Assembly: GCA_025450405.1 (NCBI GenBank)
Contig: JANWHL010000101.1
Span: 1-16,689 of the forward strand
From: Ktedonobacterales bacterium
Lineage (GTDB): Bacteria > Chloroflexota > Ktedonobacteria > Ktedonobacterales > JADMIN01
Direction: 5' to 3'
DNA length: 16,689 nucleotides
Each line of letters opens with the position of its first letter. The first letter of the stretch is position 1. Below, piece after piece: positions 1 through 6,417 of the stretch. The notes beneath the pieces are model-generated. The model did no database searches and was not told where the DNA came from. It worked only from the letters and a program-made list of their open reading frames with translations. Made by a program: the position numbers and the translations under genes.

Positions 1-1327
1 CGAAGACAAAGACATCCTGCATGACGATGACATCGCCCTCCATGCCCTGGACCTCGCTGATGTTGACCACCTTGCGGCTGCCATCTTTCATCCGCGATTG
101 GTGCACGATGAGATGGATGGCGCTGGCGATCTGCTCGCGGATCGCGCGCAGGGGAAGATCCATTCCCGCCATCAGGACCATCGTCTCGAGGCGGCTGAGC
201 GTGTCGCGCGGGCTGTTGGAGTGCAGGGTCGTCATGCTGCCATCGTGGCCAGTGTTCATGGCCTGAAGCATATCCAGCGCTTCGCCGCTACGGCACTCAC
301 CCACAATGATACGGTCGGGCCGCATGCGCAGGGCGTTGGTGACGAGTTCGCGAATCGACACGCGGCCCTTGCCTTCGATATTCGGCGGACGCGCCTCGAG
401 CGAGATGACGTGCTCCTGGCGCAATTGGAGCTCAGCGGCATCCTCGATGGTAATGATGCGCTCATCCGCGGGAATGAAGCTCGAGAGGATGTTGAGCAAG
501 GTCGTCTTGCCAGAGCCCGTGCCGCCGGAGACCACGACGTTGAGGCGCACCTGGACACAGGCACGCAGGAACTCGACCATCTCTGGCGTAATCGTGCCAA
601 AGCGAATGAGATCATCGGGCTGGAGCTTCTGACGCGCGAACTTTCGGATGGTAATGACCGGACCAACCAGAGACAGCGGTGGGATGATGACGTTCACGCG
701 CGAGCCATCCGGCAGGCGGGCGTCCACATAGGGGGACGACTCGTCGCAGCGGCGGCCGAGCGGGGAGATGATCCGGTCGATGACCCGCATGACGTGGTCA
801 TCGTCGCGGAAATGCACGTCGGTCCGGTAGAGACGCCCATGCTGTTCAACCCAGACCGCCCGCGGGCCGTTGACCATCACCTCGGTAACGGTGTCGTCAT
901 TGAGCAGCGGCTCGATGGGCCCGAGGCCAAGAATCTCGGCGGTGATGGCCTCAAAGAGGCGCATCCGGTCCGCGCGACTGAGGACGATCCCTTGTTGATT
1001 CAGAACGCCGTTGAAGAGCTCTTCGATGGTGCGCCGGACCTGAGCGGTCTGCGAAAGGTCCAGCTTAGGATCCAGCTCCGCGATCAGCGCGGTCTGTACC
1101 TTGGTTTTGAGCTCATAAAAACTCCGCTCGCGGGCGGTTTCCGTCGCGCCACGCCCTCCCGCGGCGGGTATCTCAGGCGACGCGTAGGTCGGTGGACGAT
1201 TATCGTTGAGGACGCCCGAACGCGCTCCGGGATCGACCTGAGCTACCTGAGGCACACGCCCCGTCTGCCCGCGGCCGTCGTTTCCCGAACCGTTTCCGGA
1301 GTCACCAAAACGCTTGAGAAGTCCCAC
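1..1327 (-). CDS. cpaF: CpaF/TadA secretion ATPase of the Tad pilus (3' end cut by window edge)
   Basis: Hexameric secretion ATPase at the cytoplasmic base of the Tad/Flp pilus machine; it powers pilin assembly with TadB/TadC. I translated it by hand: 442 residues are visible and the frame is still open at base 1. Walker A is GGTGSGKTT at residues 268-276, the Asp-box region ITIEDAAEL begins near 293, Walker B is RIIVGE with Glu344, and the His-box TGHDGSMTTLHSN spans about 359-371. The visible end (NISEVQGMEGDVIVMQDVF) is the family's usual C-terminal stretch, so probably only a short piece is missing. Residues 1-60 are low in conservation and rich in Gly and Pro. I chose the GTG start at 1327 because AGGAGA lies about 7 nt upstream; another GTG two codons earlier touches that Shine-Dalgarno sequence. 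It is separated from cpaE by 227 bp that hold a strong promoter. Identity is very secure; the extreme N-terminus is less so. Confidence 0.96.
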   Translation of the reverse strand, partial: MGLLKRFGDSGNGSGNDGRGQTGRVPQVAQVDPGARSGVLNDNRPPTYASPEIPAAGGRGATETARERSFYELKTKVQTALIAELDPKLDLSQTAQVRRTIEELFNGVLNQQGIVLSRADRMRLFEAITAEILGLGPIEPLLNDDTVTEVMVNGPRAVWVEQHGRLYRTDVHFRDDDHVMRVIDRIISPLGRRCDESSPYVDARLPDGSRVNVIIPPLSLVGPVITIRKFARQKLQPDDLIRFGTITPEMVEFLRACVQVRLNVVVSGGTGSGKTTLLNILSSFIPADERIITIEDAAELQLRQEHVISLEARPPNIEGKGRVSIRELVTNALRMRPDRIIVGECRSGEALDMLQAMNTGHDGSMTTLHSNSPRDTLSRLETMVLMAGMDLPLRAIREQIASAIHLIVHQSRMKDGSRKVVNISEVQGMEGDVIVMQDVFVF

Positions 1328-1419
1328 GCTCACTCTCCTGACCGCCGGCCATGAGGCCCGTACCTGGATGACTCCGCCACCGCAAGCGGGCGGGAAGACC
1401 CGTGCCAGATCGCCTCACC

Positions 1420-1448
1420 ACTATACTGAACGGTCCCACGGACGTCAA
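1420..1448 (-). promoter_or_regulatory. sigma70-type promoter for cpaF
   Basis: On the minus strand, TTGACG (1443-1448) is followed after exactly 17 nt by TATAGT (1420-1425). This is 5/6 and 5/6 to the housekeeping consensus with ideal spacing. The predicted start near 1413 gives a leader of about 86 nt before the cpaF GTG. It suggests cpaF and the genes after it can be transcribed apart from cpaE. Confidence 0.75.
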
Positions 1449-1554
1449 CGCCCTCGGCCCGATGAGGCCATTCTTCCTCGCCGAAGCCTCCCTCTTCCCG
1501 TGCGCGCTCTGGGCGTTCACGCCGGCCAAGATGTCGGGGGCCTCGCCGTGCTCA

Positions 1555-2826
1555 TCAGCGCCCGAAGAGTTTGCGCTTCGAGCCATCCGTCCCTCGCCCC
1601 GTGGCGCGCGCCGTCTCCACAGGCGTGGGATCAGGCTGCGCCATGCGCTCCGCCAGCGCGTAAATCGCGCGTGCGACCGTGGACCGCTTGTCCGTGAGGA
1701 CGACGGGAATGCCCCGATTGACGGACGTGACGACCAGGCGGTTATCCTCGGGGATCTGGGCGGTGAAGCGATGGCGCACCTGCGACTCCACCTGAGCGGG
1801 CTTGATGCCGAAGTACGGCTCAACACGATTGCAGATCAGGCGGACCTTGGCCTCGGCGTAGCCCAACCGATCCATCACCTCGAAGAATCGGGTCACCTTA
1901 TTGATCGTGGTGACCTCGAGCGTGGTGATGAGCAGGATCTGGTCGGCCATATCCAACACCGTCAGCGTCGACTCGGAGAACGTGTCATCACAATCGATGA
2001 CGAGGTAGTCGAAGTGCTCGCGCAGCTCAACCAGGATCGCCTTCATGGCATCGGCGGTGAAAAGCTCAGCCGACTCAAGGGCGATGGGAGCGCGAAGCAG
2101 CTCCACGCCCGAATCGTGCATGGCGACGGCGCCGCGGATGAACTCCGCGTCGAGGCTCCCCGCCTCGCGCAGGTCGTCAATCGTGTTGGGCGTGTTCATG
2201 TTGAGCAGCACGTGAGCGTCGCCCGACTGCAGGTCAGCGTCCACGAGCAGCACCCGCATATCGGTCAGCTTCTTCAGGGCCACGGCGAGATTACACGCGA
2301 TCACGCTGCGTCCGACACCGCCCTTGGGGCTGTAGATGGCGATGATGCGCTTGAGTGGCCCCGCCTCGTTGCTCGGAGGCGCCAGGCGACCAGACCCGTG
2401 CGCTGCCACTGGCGCTGGAGGCGTGGGAGCGGGTACCACCGGAACCTGTGCCGCCATGTGCAGCGTGCTGACGAGGTCCTCGCTGCTGAATGGCTTGATT
2501 AGGTACCCGCGGGCGCCCGCCATCATGGCGCGGTTGAGGTATTCTGGCTCGCCCTGGACGGACATCATCACCACACGGGTCGGGACCTGGCGGAGGATCA
2601 TCTCGGTGGCACGGAGCCCGTCCATATCGGGCATATTGATGTCCATCAAGATGACATCGGGCCGCAGCTGCGCCGCCTTGGCGATGCCTTCGCGCGCGCT
2701 CGTGGCGACGCCGATCACCTGGATATCGTGCTCGAAGTACAGCAGCTTCCGCACATTCTGAGCGGTGTCGGGGACATCATCCACAATCAAAAGGCGAATG
2801 CGCGCCTGACTTCTGGGATCCTGCAT
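1555..2826 (-). CDS. cpaE: CpaE-type receiver/ParA-MinD ATPase of the Tad pilus
   Basis: Tad pilus localisation/assembly ATPase, 423 residues. Residues 9-125 form a CheY-like receiver with the full phosphorylation set: acidic pair Asp16/Asp17, phospho-acceptor Asp62 in LMDINMPDMDG, Ser89 and Lys111 in the KPF motif. A Pro/Ala-rich linker (about 126-158) leads to a ParA/MinD-type ATPase domain (about 159-395). Its deviant Walker A reads SPKGGVGRS (166-174): the signature Lys168 is present, but the P-loop lysine before the Ser is Arg173. VDADLQSGD near 195-203 is the switch I/Walker A' region and DYLVIDCDD is Walker B. Caulobacter CpaE has a degenerate receiver, so the intact one here is notable. 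The ATG at 2826 has a GGGAAGAG-like ribosome site. It lies between cpaB (276 bp upstream) and cpaF. Polar recruitment of the pilus base is known for CpaE homologues; phosphorylation control here is inference. Confidence 0.93.
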   Translation of the reverse strand: MQDPRSQARIRLLIVDDVPDTAQNVRKLLYFEHDIQVIGVATSAREGIAKAAQLRPDVILMDINMPDMDGLRATEMILRQVPTRVVMMSVQGEPEYLNRAMMAGARGYLIKPFSSEDLVSTLHMAAQVPVVPAPTPPAPVAAHGSGRLAPPSNEAGPLKRIIAIYSPKGGVGRSVIACNLAVALKKLTDMRVLLVDADLQSGDAHVLLNMNTPNTIDDLREAGSLDAEFIRGAVAMHDSGVELLRAPIALESAELFTADAMKAILVELREHFDYLVIDCDDTFSESTLTVLDMADQILLITTLEVTTINKVTRFFEVMDRLGYAEAKVRLICNRVEPYFGIKPAQVESQVRHRFTAQIPEDNRLVVTSVNRGIPVVLTDKRSTVARAIYALAERMAQPDPTPVETARATGRGTDGSKRKLFGR

Positions 2827-2997
2827 GCTCTCGCTCTTCCCGCAACATCGAGATCAGTAGGGACGAAGACCGGTAAGGGGGCGCGGTCTGGCGGGCCACA
2901 TCGCGCTCGATAAACCAGGGCGTATGGCGGCCGAGGCTCGATGCCCCCGATTTGTCATAGTCAGGATACACCTCGGCACGCGGTTCTGGGTGAATGG

Positions 2998-3024
2998 GGG
3001 GCGATCTCTCCCATCGATCGCCCC
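2998..3024 (-). terminator. GC-rich hairpin after cpaB, possible terminator or processing site
   Basis: GGGGCGATC (2998-3006) and GATCGCCCC (3016-3024) are perfect inverted arms of 9 bp around a 9-nt loop, about 80 nt after the cpaB stop. No T-tract follows, so it may only stabilise or process the message. The rest of the 276-bp cpaB-cpaE gap shows no gene, and I found no convincing promoter for cpaE, so read-through from cpaB is plausible. Confidence 0.35.
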
Positions 3025-3102
3025 TGGGCCATTGAGGGGGGCGAAACGCATCCCAGGCCGCGCGCCACCGGCCTGAGCTCGATGGCGCGGGTGCCCGGGA
3101 GC

Positions 3103-3903
3103 CTACGGATGGATGTGGAAATGGCCGATGATGTACTGGCTGGTGACCGGCGCGGTGCTGGCGGAGTCCGTATCGCCCGGGCTGCGCAGGACCACTGACA
3201 CCTTGCCAGTCTCCAGGAGGTACTTGAGCTCAAGCGCCTGCTGGTGCGTGAGCACCACGAAGGCCTGATCGGTGTTCACCCAGTAGACATAGACGTTCTG
3301 CAGGGTGGTCTGGGTGATGGCGGCGTCCGGGGTGGCGCAGTTGCCGGTCGCCGAGACGCAGTAGGTGACGAGGATGTCGATGTGGTCGCCCGGAACCAGG
3401 GCCCAGGACTTGGAACCGCCACTATCGAGCGGAATGTCGAAGAGCACGGAGCCATGCGGCAACTGCGCGGGATTGCGCAGCGTCAGGCTGCCCGGCGAGC
3501 TCCCCTGGCCCAGCTTCACCAGACGTTTGTCGTTGAGCCGGAGGACATCGCCCGCCAGGAACTGGCCGACGACGACTTCGTCGTTGAGGTCTACCTTGAG
3601 TTGGTCCGGATTTTGATACACATAGGCGTCGGCCGGCACGGCGTCGGAATTCATCTCGCGTGTCACGAACGCCTGGCTGATCAGCACGTTCGGCGCCGTG
3701 CTATTGTTCGCGGACAGCACGGCGCCGGCATCCAGCTCACGAGCCGCCTGAACCACCATCACGTTGTGCGGGGCATTCCCCACCGTGTTACTCACGACGA
3801 AGATGACAATCATCCCAGCGGCCAGCGCCAGCAAGACGCCAAGCAGCATGAGCGTGCGACCGCCCGCGGTGCGGGTGCGCGGCGGCTTGACCTGGACGGA
3901 CAT
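3103..3903 (-). CDS. cpaB: CpaB/RcpC-type Tad pilus assembly protein
   Basis: Periplasmic/extracytoplasmic assembly factor of the Flp pilus, 266 residues. A short basic N-terminus precedes one membrane segment at about 17-38, giving N-in, C-out topology. A SAF-like domain covers about 47-122 (ARELDAGAVLS to FLAGDVLRLND). The CpaB/RcpC domain follows at about 150-242, with the typical PGDHIDILVTY (171-181), LQNVYVYWV and the stretch from HQQALELKYLLETGKVSVVLRSPGD near the end. Cys182 and Cys189 could form a disulfide outside the membrane. The ATG at 3903 is supported by AAGGAGGA about 7 nt upstream, the best ribosome site in the locus. It lies between the pilin gene and cpaE. No strong promoter is visible just upstream, so it probably depends on read-through past the pilin hairpin, which would give less assembly protein than pilin. 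In Gram-negatives it works with the CpaC secretin; none is seen here. Confidence 0.92.
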   Translation of the reverse strand: MSVQVKPPRTRTAGGRTLMLLGVLLALAAGMIVIFVVSNTVGNAPHNVMVVQAARELDAGAVLSANNSTAPNVLISQAFVTREMNSDAVPADAYVYQNPDQLKVDLNDEVVVGQFLAGDVLRLNDKRLVKLGQGSSPGSLTLRNPAQLPHGSVLFDIPLDSGGSKSWALVPGDHIDILVTYCVSATGNCATPDAAITQTTLQNVYVYWVNTDQAFVVLTHQQALELKYLLETGKVSVVLRSPGDTDSASTAPVTSQYIIGHFHIHP

Positions 3904-4242
3904 CGCGACTTCCTCCTTCAGCGATCAGGCCCCGATTACGATCGCGCCTGGCATTGGCCGGCGGGGACCAAGGTGCCGCAAGCACGTCGGCGAGCGTCGA
4001 GTAGATGGTGACGCCGCCAGAGGCGGAGCGGCGCATGCCCGGACTCCGCGCCCGCCACGCCGCGTCGAGAGTGCACACGATCCAAAATGTGATTCGATCG
4101 GCGTCTGACTATGCTAAACGTCCGGAGTGGCGGAACGTTCTGTTGAGTCAACCAGATCTCCCAGAGTGGGGAGCGCGGACTCGTCCGCTCAGGTTGTGTG
4201 CGCGCAGGCTCAAGCGGTCAACCGTGACCTCTTCAGCGCAAT
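3904..4242. other. pilin-cpaB intergenic spacer
   Basis: No credible gene on either strand. The spacer holds a small palindrome GTTGAGTCAAC (about 4143-4153) and a short hairpin GCGGAC-TC-GTCCGC (4175-4188). A CATAGT/TAGCAT-like sequence near 4108-4115 could be a weak -10 for cpaB, but it lacks a matching -35. TTGACT and TTGACC hexamers occur without a good -10 at 16-18 nt. I therefore do not call a promoter. Confidence 0.5.
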
Positions 4243-4280
4243 CCCGCCTGCCGTCGCGGCAAACCGCGGCGGCAGGCGGG
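4243..4280 (-). terminator. strong hairpin directly after the pilin gene
   Basis: Arms 4243-4259 and 4264-4280 pair over 17 positions with a single A-C mismatch in the minus-strand RNA and a 4-nt loop. It starts only 14 nt after the pilin stop. The RNA then continues ATTGCG without a U-tract. This fits a partial terminator or a 3' mRNA stabiliser, the usual way to make far more pilin than assembly machinery from one operon. Confidence 0.65.
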
Positions 4281-4294
4281 GCCGTCGGGCAGCG

Positions 4295-4447
4295 CTACAG
4301 GGCGCTCTTGACGTTCGAGAAAATCGAGCCAATGGCCGGGCCAAGAAGGATGAGGATGCCGATGACGACGATGGCCACCAGGGCCAAGATCAGCGCGTAC
4401 TCGACAAGGCCCTGGCCACGGTCGCGGTGGAACAGACGATCCAGCAT
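4295..4447 (-). CDS. flp: Flp/Fap-type prepilin (major Tad pilin)
   Basis: A 50-residue type IVb (Flp) prepilin, the structural subunit of the Tad pilus. The short basic leader (residues 1-11, containing RDRG) is followed by QGLVEYALI, the Flp motif with Glu at +5 and Tyr at +6. The prepilin peptidase should cut between Gly11 and Gln12, leaving a 39-residue mature pilin. A hydrophobic helix runs from about 16 to 36, with a short polar tail ending FSNVKSAL. The ATG at 4447 is chosen because GGAGA lies 8 nt upstream and because it gives the normal short leader; the frame is open further upstream but adds an atypical extension. It has its own promoter and long leader, and is followed at once by a strong hairpin and then cpaB. 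The processing peptidase (TadV/CpaA) is not in the window. Confidence 0.93.
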   Translation of the reverse strand: MLDRLFHRDRGQGLVEYALILALVAIVVIGILILLGPAIGSIFSNVKSAL

Positions 4448-4461
4448 GAGATGTTTCTCCC

Positions 4462-4479
4462 TTTCGCACTGTGGCGAAA
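4462..4479 (-). promoter_or_regulatory. small hairpin next to the pilin ribosome binding site
   Basis: TTTCGC (4462-4467) and GCGAAA (4474-4479) are perfect 6-bp arms around a 6-nt loop. The hairpin ends one base before the GGGAGA Shine-Dalgarno of the pilin gene. It could influence ribosome access or protect the message; function is inference. Confidence 0.35.
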
Positions 4480-4581
4480 TGCGCCGGTGGCCTCGATTCG
4501 CGTGCCCAACGGGACCCACGGAAGCGCACCGGTACGTACTAACACCGTCCAGCGACCCAAACTGGCCGGTCGGCGTGCCCT

Positions 4582-4610
4582 AGTATAGCAACCCATCTCC
4601 CCGGACACAA
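4582..4610 (-). promoter_or_regulatory. pilin promoter (extended -10)
   Basis: On the minus strand, TTGTGT (4605-4610) and TATACT (4582-4587) are 17 nt apart, and the -10 is preceded by TGC, giving the extended element TGnTATACT. The expected start near 4575 leaves a leader of about 128 nt before the pilin ATG. The -35 and spacer lie inside an imperfect inverted repeat (4592-4629). Confidence 0.75.
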
Positions 4611-4629
4611 GAGGGGTGAGACAGATGGG
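4592..4629. promoter_or_regulatory. imperfect inverted repeat over the pilin -35, possible operator
   Basis: CCCATCT plus CCCC (4592-4602) faces GGGG (4613-4616) and AGATGGG (4623-4629). The right half has 6 extra bases between its two blocks. The -35 hexamer lies between the arms. A regulator bound here would meet RNA polymerase directly. The adjacent DegU-like regulator is one candidate, by inference only. Confidence 0.4.
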
Positions 4630-4926
4630 GTGTAAAGTCACCCATTGGTCATGGTCCCCGCACTCAAAAGTGACCAGCCAGCTCGCCTGGGCGGGCGAAA
4701 ACTCGGCACGCGGCGCGTCGACTTGTGACAGCGGCGTGCCGGTCGACCGGGACAGAGCCGGCCATCGGCACAGCCAAGTGGCTGCGTCAGACCCTCTCGA
4801 ATGGTCGGGGCCATTCGCTCTGCCTCTTGCGACGGCGCAGGCACCAATCAGTAACAGGTCCTACTCCGTGACCGATGGGCGCGGGCACAGTTCACCGGAC
4901 TCGACGAGGCGACGGTGGCCACCCGA

Positions 4927-4946
4927 TCCGCGGACATGTCCGCGGA
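4927..4946. repeat. 20-bp perfect palindrome downstream of the histidine kinase
   Basis: TCCGCGGACATGTCCGCGGA is identical to its reverse complement. It can also be read as two direct 10-mers (TCCGCGGACA) separated by TG. As RNA it folds into an 8-bp stem with a CATG loop. It lies 119 bp after the kinase stop and about 315 bp upstream of the pilin promoter, so it may be a terminator hairpin or a dimeric regulator site. No T-tract follows. Confidence 0.6.
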
Positions 4947-5022
4947 CACAGACCGCGCGTGTTTGTGCGCCGCGCCAGGTCCGCATGTCGGTGCGCCGCA
5001 AGGCATGACGGCGCCGCCCGCC

Positions 5023-5046
5023 GCGGTCATGGGCGCGGTCATGGGC
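5023..5046. repeat. 12-bp tandem duplication
   Basis: GCGGTCATGGGC occurs twice back to back (5023-5034, 5035-5046), 19 bp after the kinase stop codon. No function is evident. Confidence 0.6.
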
Positions 5047-5064
5047 GAATGGCCAACGGCGCAA

Positions 5065-6384
5065 TCAGCGCGAGCCCGCAATCGGCGCGCTCAGCTCCAC
5101 TCGGCTGCCGTGCCCCCGGGCGCTCTCGATGCGCAGCCAGCCGCCCAGCATCTCGGCCCGCTCTTGCATGCTGGCAATACCCATCGCCTGGCGGGAGGCG
5201 GCCTGGGCAAGCGCCTGCTCGACATCAAACCCAGTGCCGTTGTCCTCGACGATCAGCGCGAGCGTGTCGCCCTGGGCCGCGACCGTGACCCGCACCTGGG
5301 TCGCCCGACCGTGCTGGACCGCGTTCGTCAGGGCCTCCTGGGCCACACGAAACACGGGGACTTCCATGCGCCGCGGCAATCGCTGCTCGCCCTGGGGCGC
5401 CACCAGCGAGATCTGCGCTTGATAGCGCGCGCCAAGATCGGCCACATAGCGCCGCAAGGTGGGCACGAGGCCAAGGTCATCCAGGGTCATGGGCCTGAGC
5501 TCAAAGATGAATTTGCGCGTATCTTGCAGGGTTTGGTTGACGATGCCCTTCAGATTGCCCAGCTCACCCTGCGCCCGGCGGGCGTCAGTCTGCATGAGTT
5601 TTTCGCAAATCTCAGCCGTCAACACGACGTTCGCCAGCGATTGGGCGGGGCCGTCGTGCAGGCGTTGGGCCACACGCTCCCGCACTTCCTCCTGGGCCTG
5701 AATCACCCGCGCGAGCGCGTCACCCTCAGCGCGCGCGGCACCCGCCGCCGGAGCGCCTCCGGTCGCGCCCGCCCAGGGCTGGGCACCGGCCGCCCCGCCC
5801 CCTGGCATGGCGGCCAGGACTTCGAGCGCGCGTTGGAGGAAGCGTTGGTAGCGAATGAAGACCTGCTCCTTGGCCACGAGTTGGTCGCGCTGCTCACCAA
5901 TCATGAAGGCCCGCATCTCGGCCTCGGTGGACGCGAGGTAAGAGGCACGAATTTCCTGCCGCGAGAAGGTTTCGAGTTTCTCTTCCATCTCTCGTGTCTT
6001 GGCGGCGGCCAGCACCTTCCGCTGGTTGAGCTTTTCCAGTTCCTGCGCGGATTGCTTGATGAGCATCCGGATCTCGTCGAGCTCGCGCGCAACCTGATCG
6101 TACTCGAGCCGGCAGGCATCGAGGAAGTTGGCGTTGTCATCCCAGGGGCCGCCCCCCCCGCCCGTCTGACCCATGCCCCCGGGGCCACCCATGCCGGCGC
6201 CTCCCATAGTCCCTCCGCCCGTGCCCCCAGCCACGGTCCAGGCACCCGATGCCGCCTGACCACCCGTCGCGGGCGCGGCCATCGGATAGTGCCCCGCCGT
6301 TATTGGTGCGGACCATTCGCCTGGACCGGCCTGAAAGGGAACGGAACCCGACCCGTGATTTGGGAGACTGTAGTCGGACGGCAC
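5065..6384 (-). CDS. soluble DegS-like sensor histidine kinase
   Basis: Two-component histidine kinase of the HisKA_3 (NarL/DegS) class, 439 residues, with no membrane segment, so it should sense a cytoplasmic signal. Residues 1-82 are low complexity, rich in Gly, Ala and Met, with a glycine run at 73-79. A charged, coiled-coil-like region covers about 86-192, similar in style to the DegS sensor region. A second Gly/Ala hinge (194-219) leads to the dimerisation/phospho-acceptor domain with His243 in RLHDGPAQSL. The HATPase domain has an N-box EALTNAVQHG (350-359), G1 DNGTGF (381-386), G2 MGIASMQERA (401-410) and G3 GHGSR (424-428). The GTG start at 6384 has GAAGGAG about 6 nt upstream. It starts 33 nt after the stop of the response regulator, so the two form an operon and very probably a cognate pair. 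The next gene downstream is the pilin. Confidence 0.92.
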   Translation of the reverse strand: MPSDYSLPNHGSGSVPFQAGPGEWSAPITAGHYPMAAPATGGQAASGAWTVAGGTGGGTMGGAGMGGPGGMGQTGGGGGPWDDNANFLDACRLEYDQVARELDEIRMLIKQSAQELEKLNQRKVLAAAKTREMEEKLETFSRQEIRASYLASTEAEMRAFMIGEQRDQLVAKEQVFIRYQRFLQRALEVLAAMPGGGAAGAQPWAGATGGAPAAGAARAEGDALARVIQAQEEVRERVAQRLHDGPAQSLANVVLTAEICEKLMQTDARRAQGELGNLKGIVNQTLQDTRKFIFELRPMTLDDLGLVPTLRRYVADLGARYQAQISLVAPQGEQRLPRRMEVPVFRVAQEALTNAVQHGRATQVRVTVAAQGDTLALIVEDNGTGFDVEQALAQAASRQAMGIASMQERAEMLGGWLRIESARGHGSRVELSAPIAGSR

Positions 6385-6417
6385 GAGGGGCTCCTTCTCG
6401 GGTGCTTGTCGGGTCAG

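Larger units (their letters stand above)
4630..5064. other. kinase-pilin intergenic region
   Basis: About 435 bp without a credible gene on either strand. It holds two AAAGTSACC direct repeats (4634-4642 and 4667-4675, 33 bp apart) upstream of the pilin promoter, a 20-bp perfect palindrome (4927-4946) and a 12-bp tandem duplication (5023-5046). It is the longest gene-free regulatory stretch in the window when taken with the pilin leader. Confidence 0.5.

Noticed and set aside
98..1354. Long plus-strand open frame of 418 codons opposite cpaF
   Set aside because: It is the antisense shadow of cpaF. The minus-strand reading has every motif of the secretion ATPase family; the plus-strand product is Arg/His/Asp-rich with no recognisable domain.
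1402..2502. Plus-strand open frame of 366 codons opposite cpaE
   Set aside because: Shadow of the cpaE frame in GC-rich DNA; no ribosome site and no domain.
3936..4151. 71-codon minus-strand frame between the pilin and cpaB
   Set aside because: Arg/His-rich, no ribosome site, no domain or membrane segment; consistent with chance in GC-rich DNA.
4168..4195. CTGAGCGGACGAGTCCGC-like sequence on the minus strand, considered as a hammerhead ribozyme
   Set aside because: The CUGANGA core and the GAAA after stem II are missing, and no flanking stems were found.
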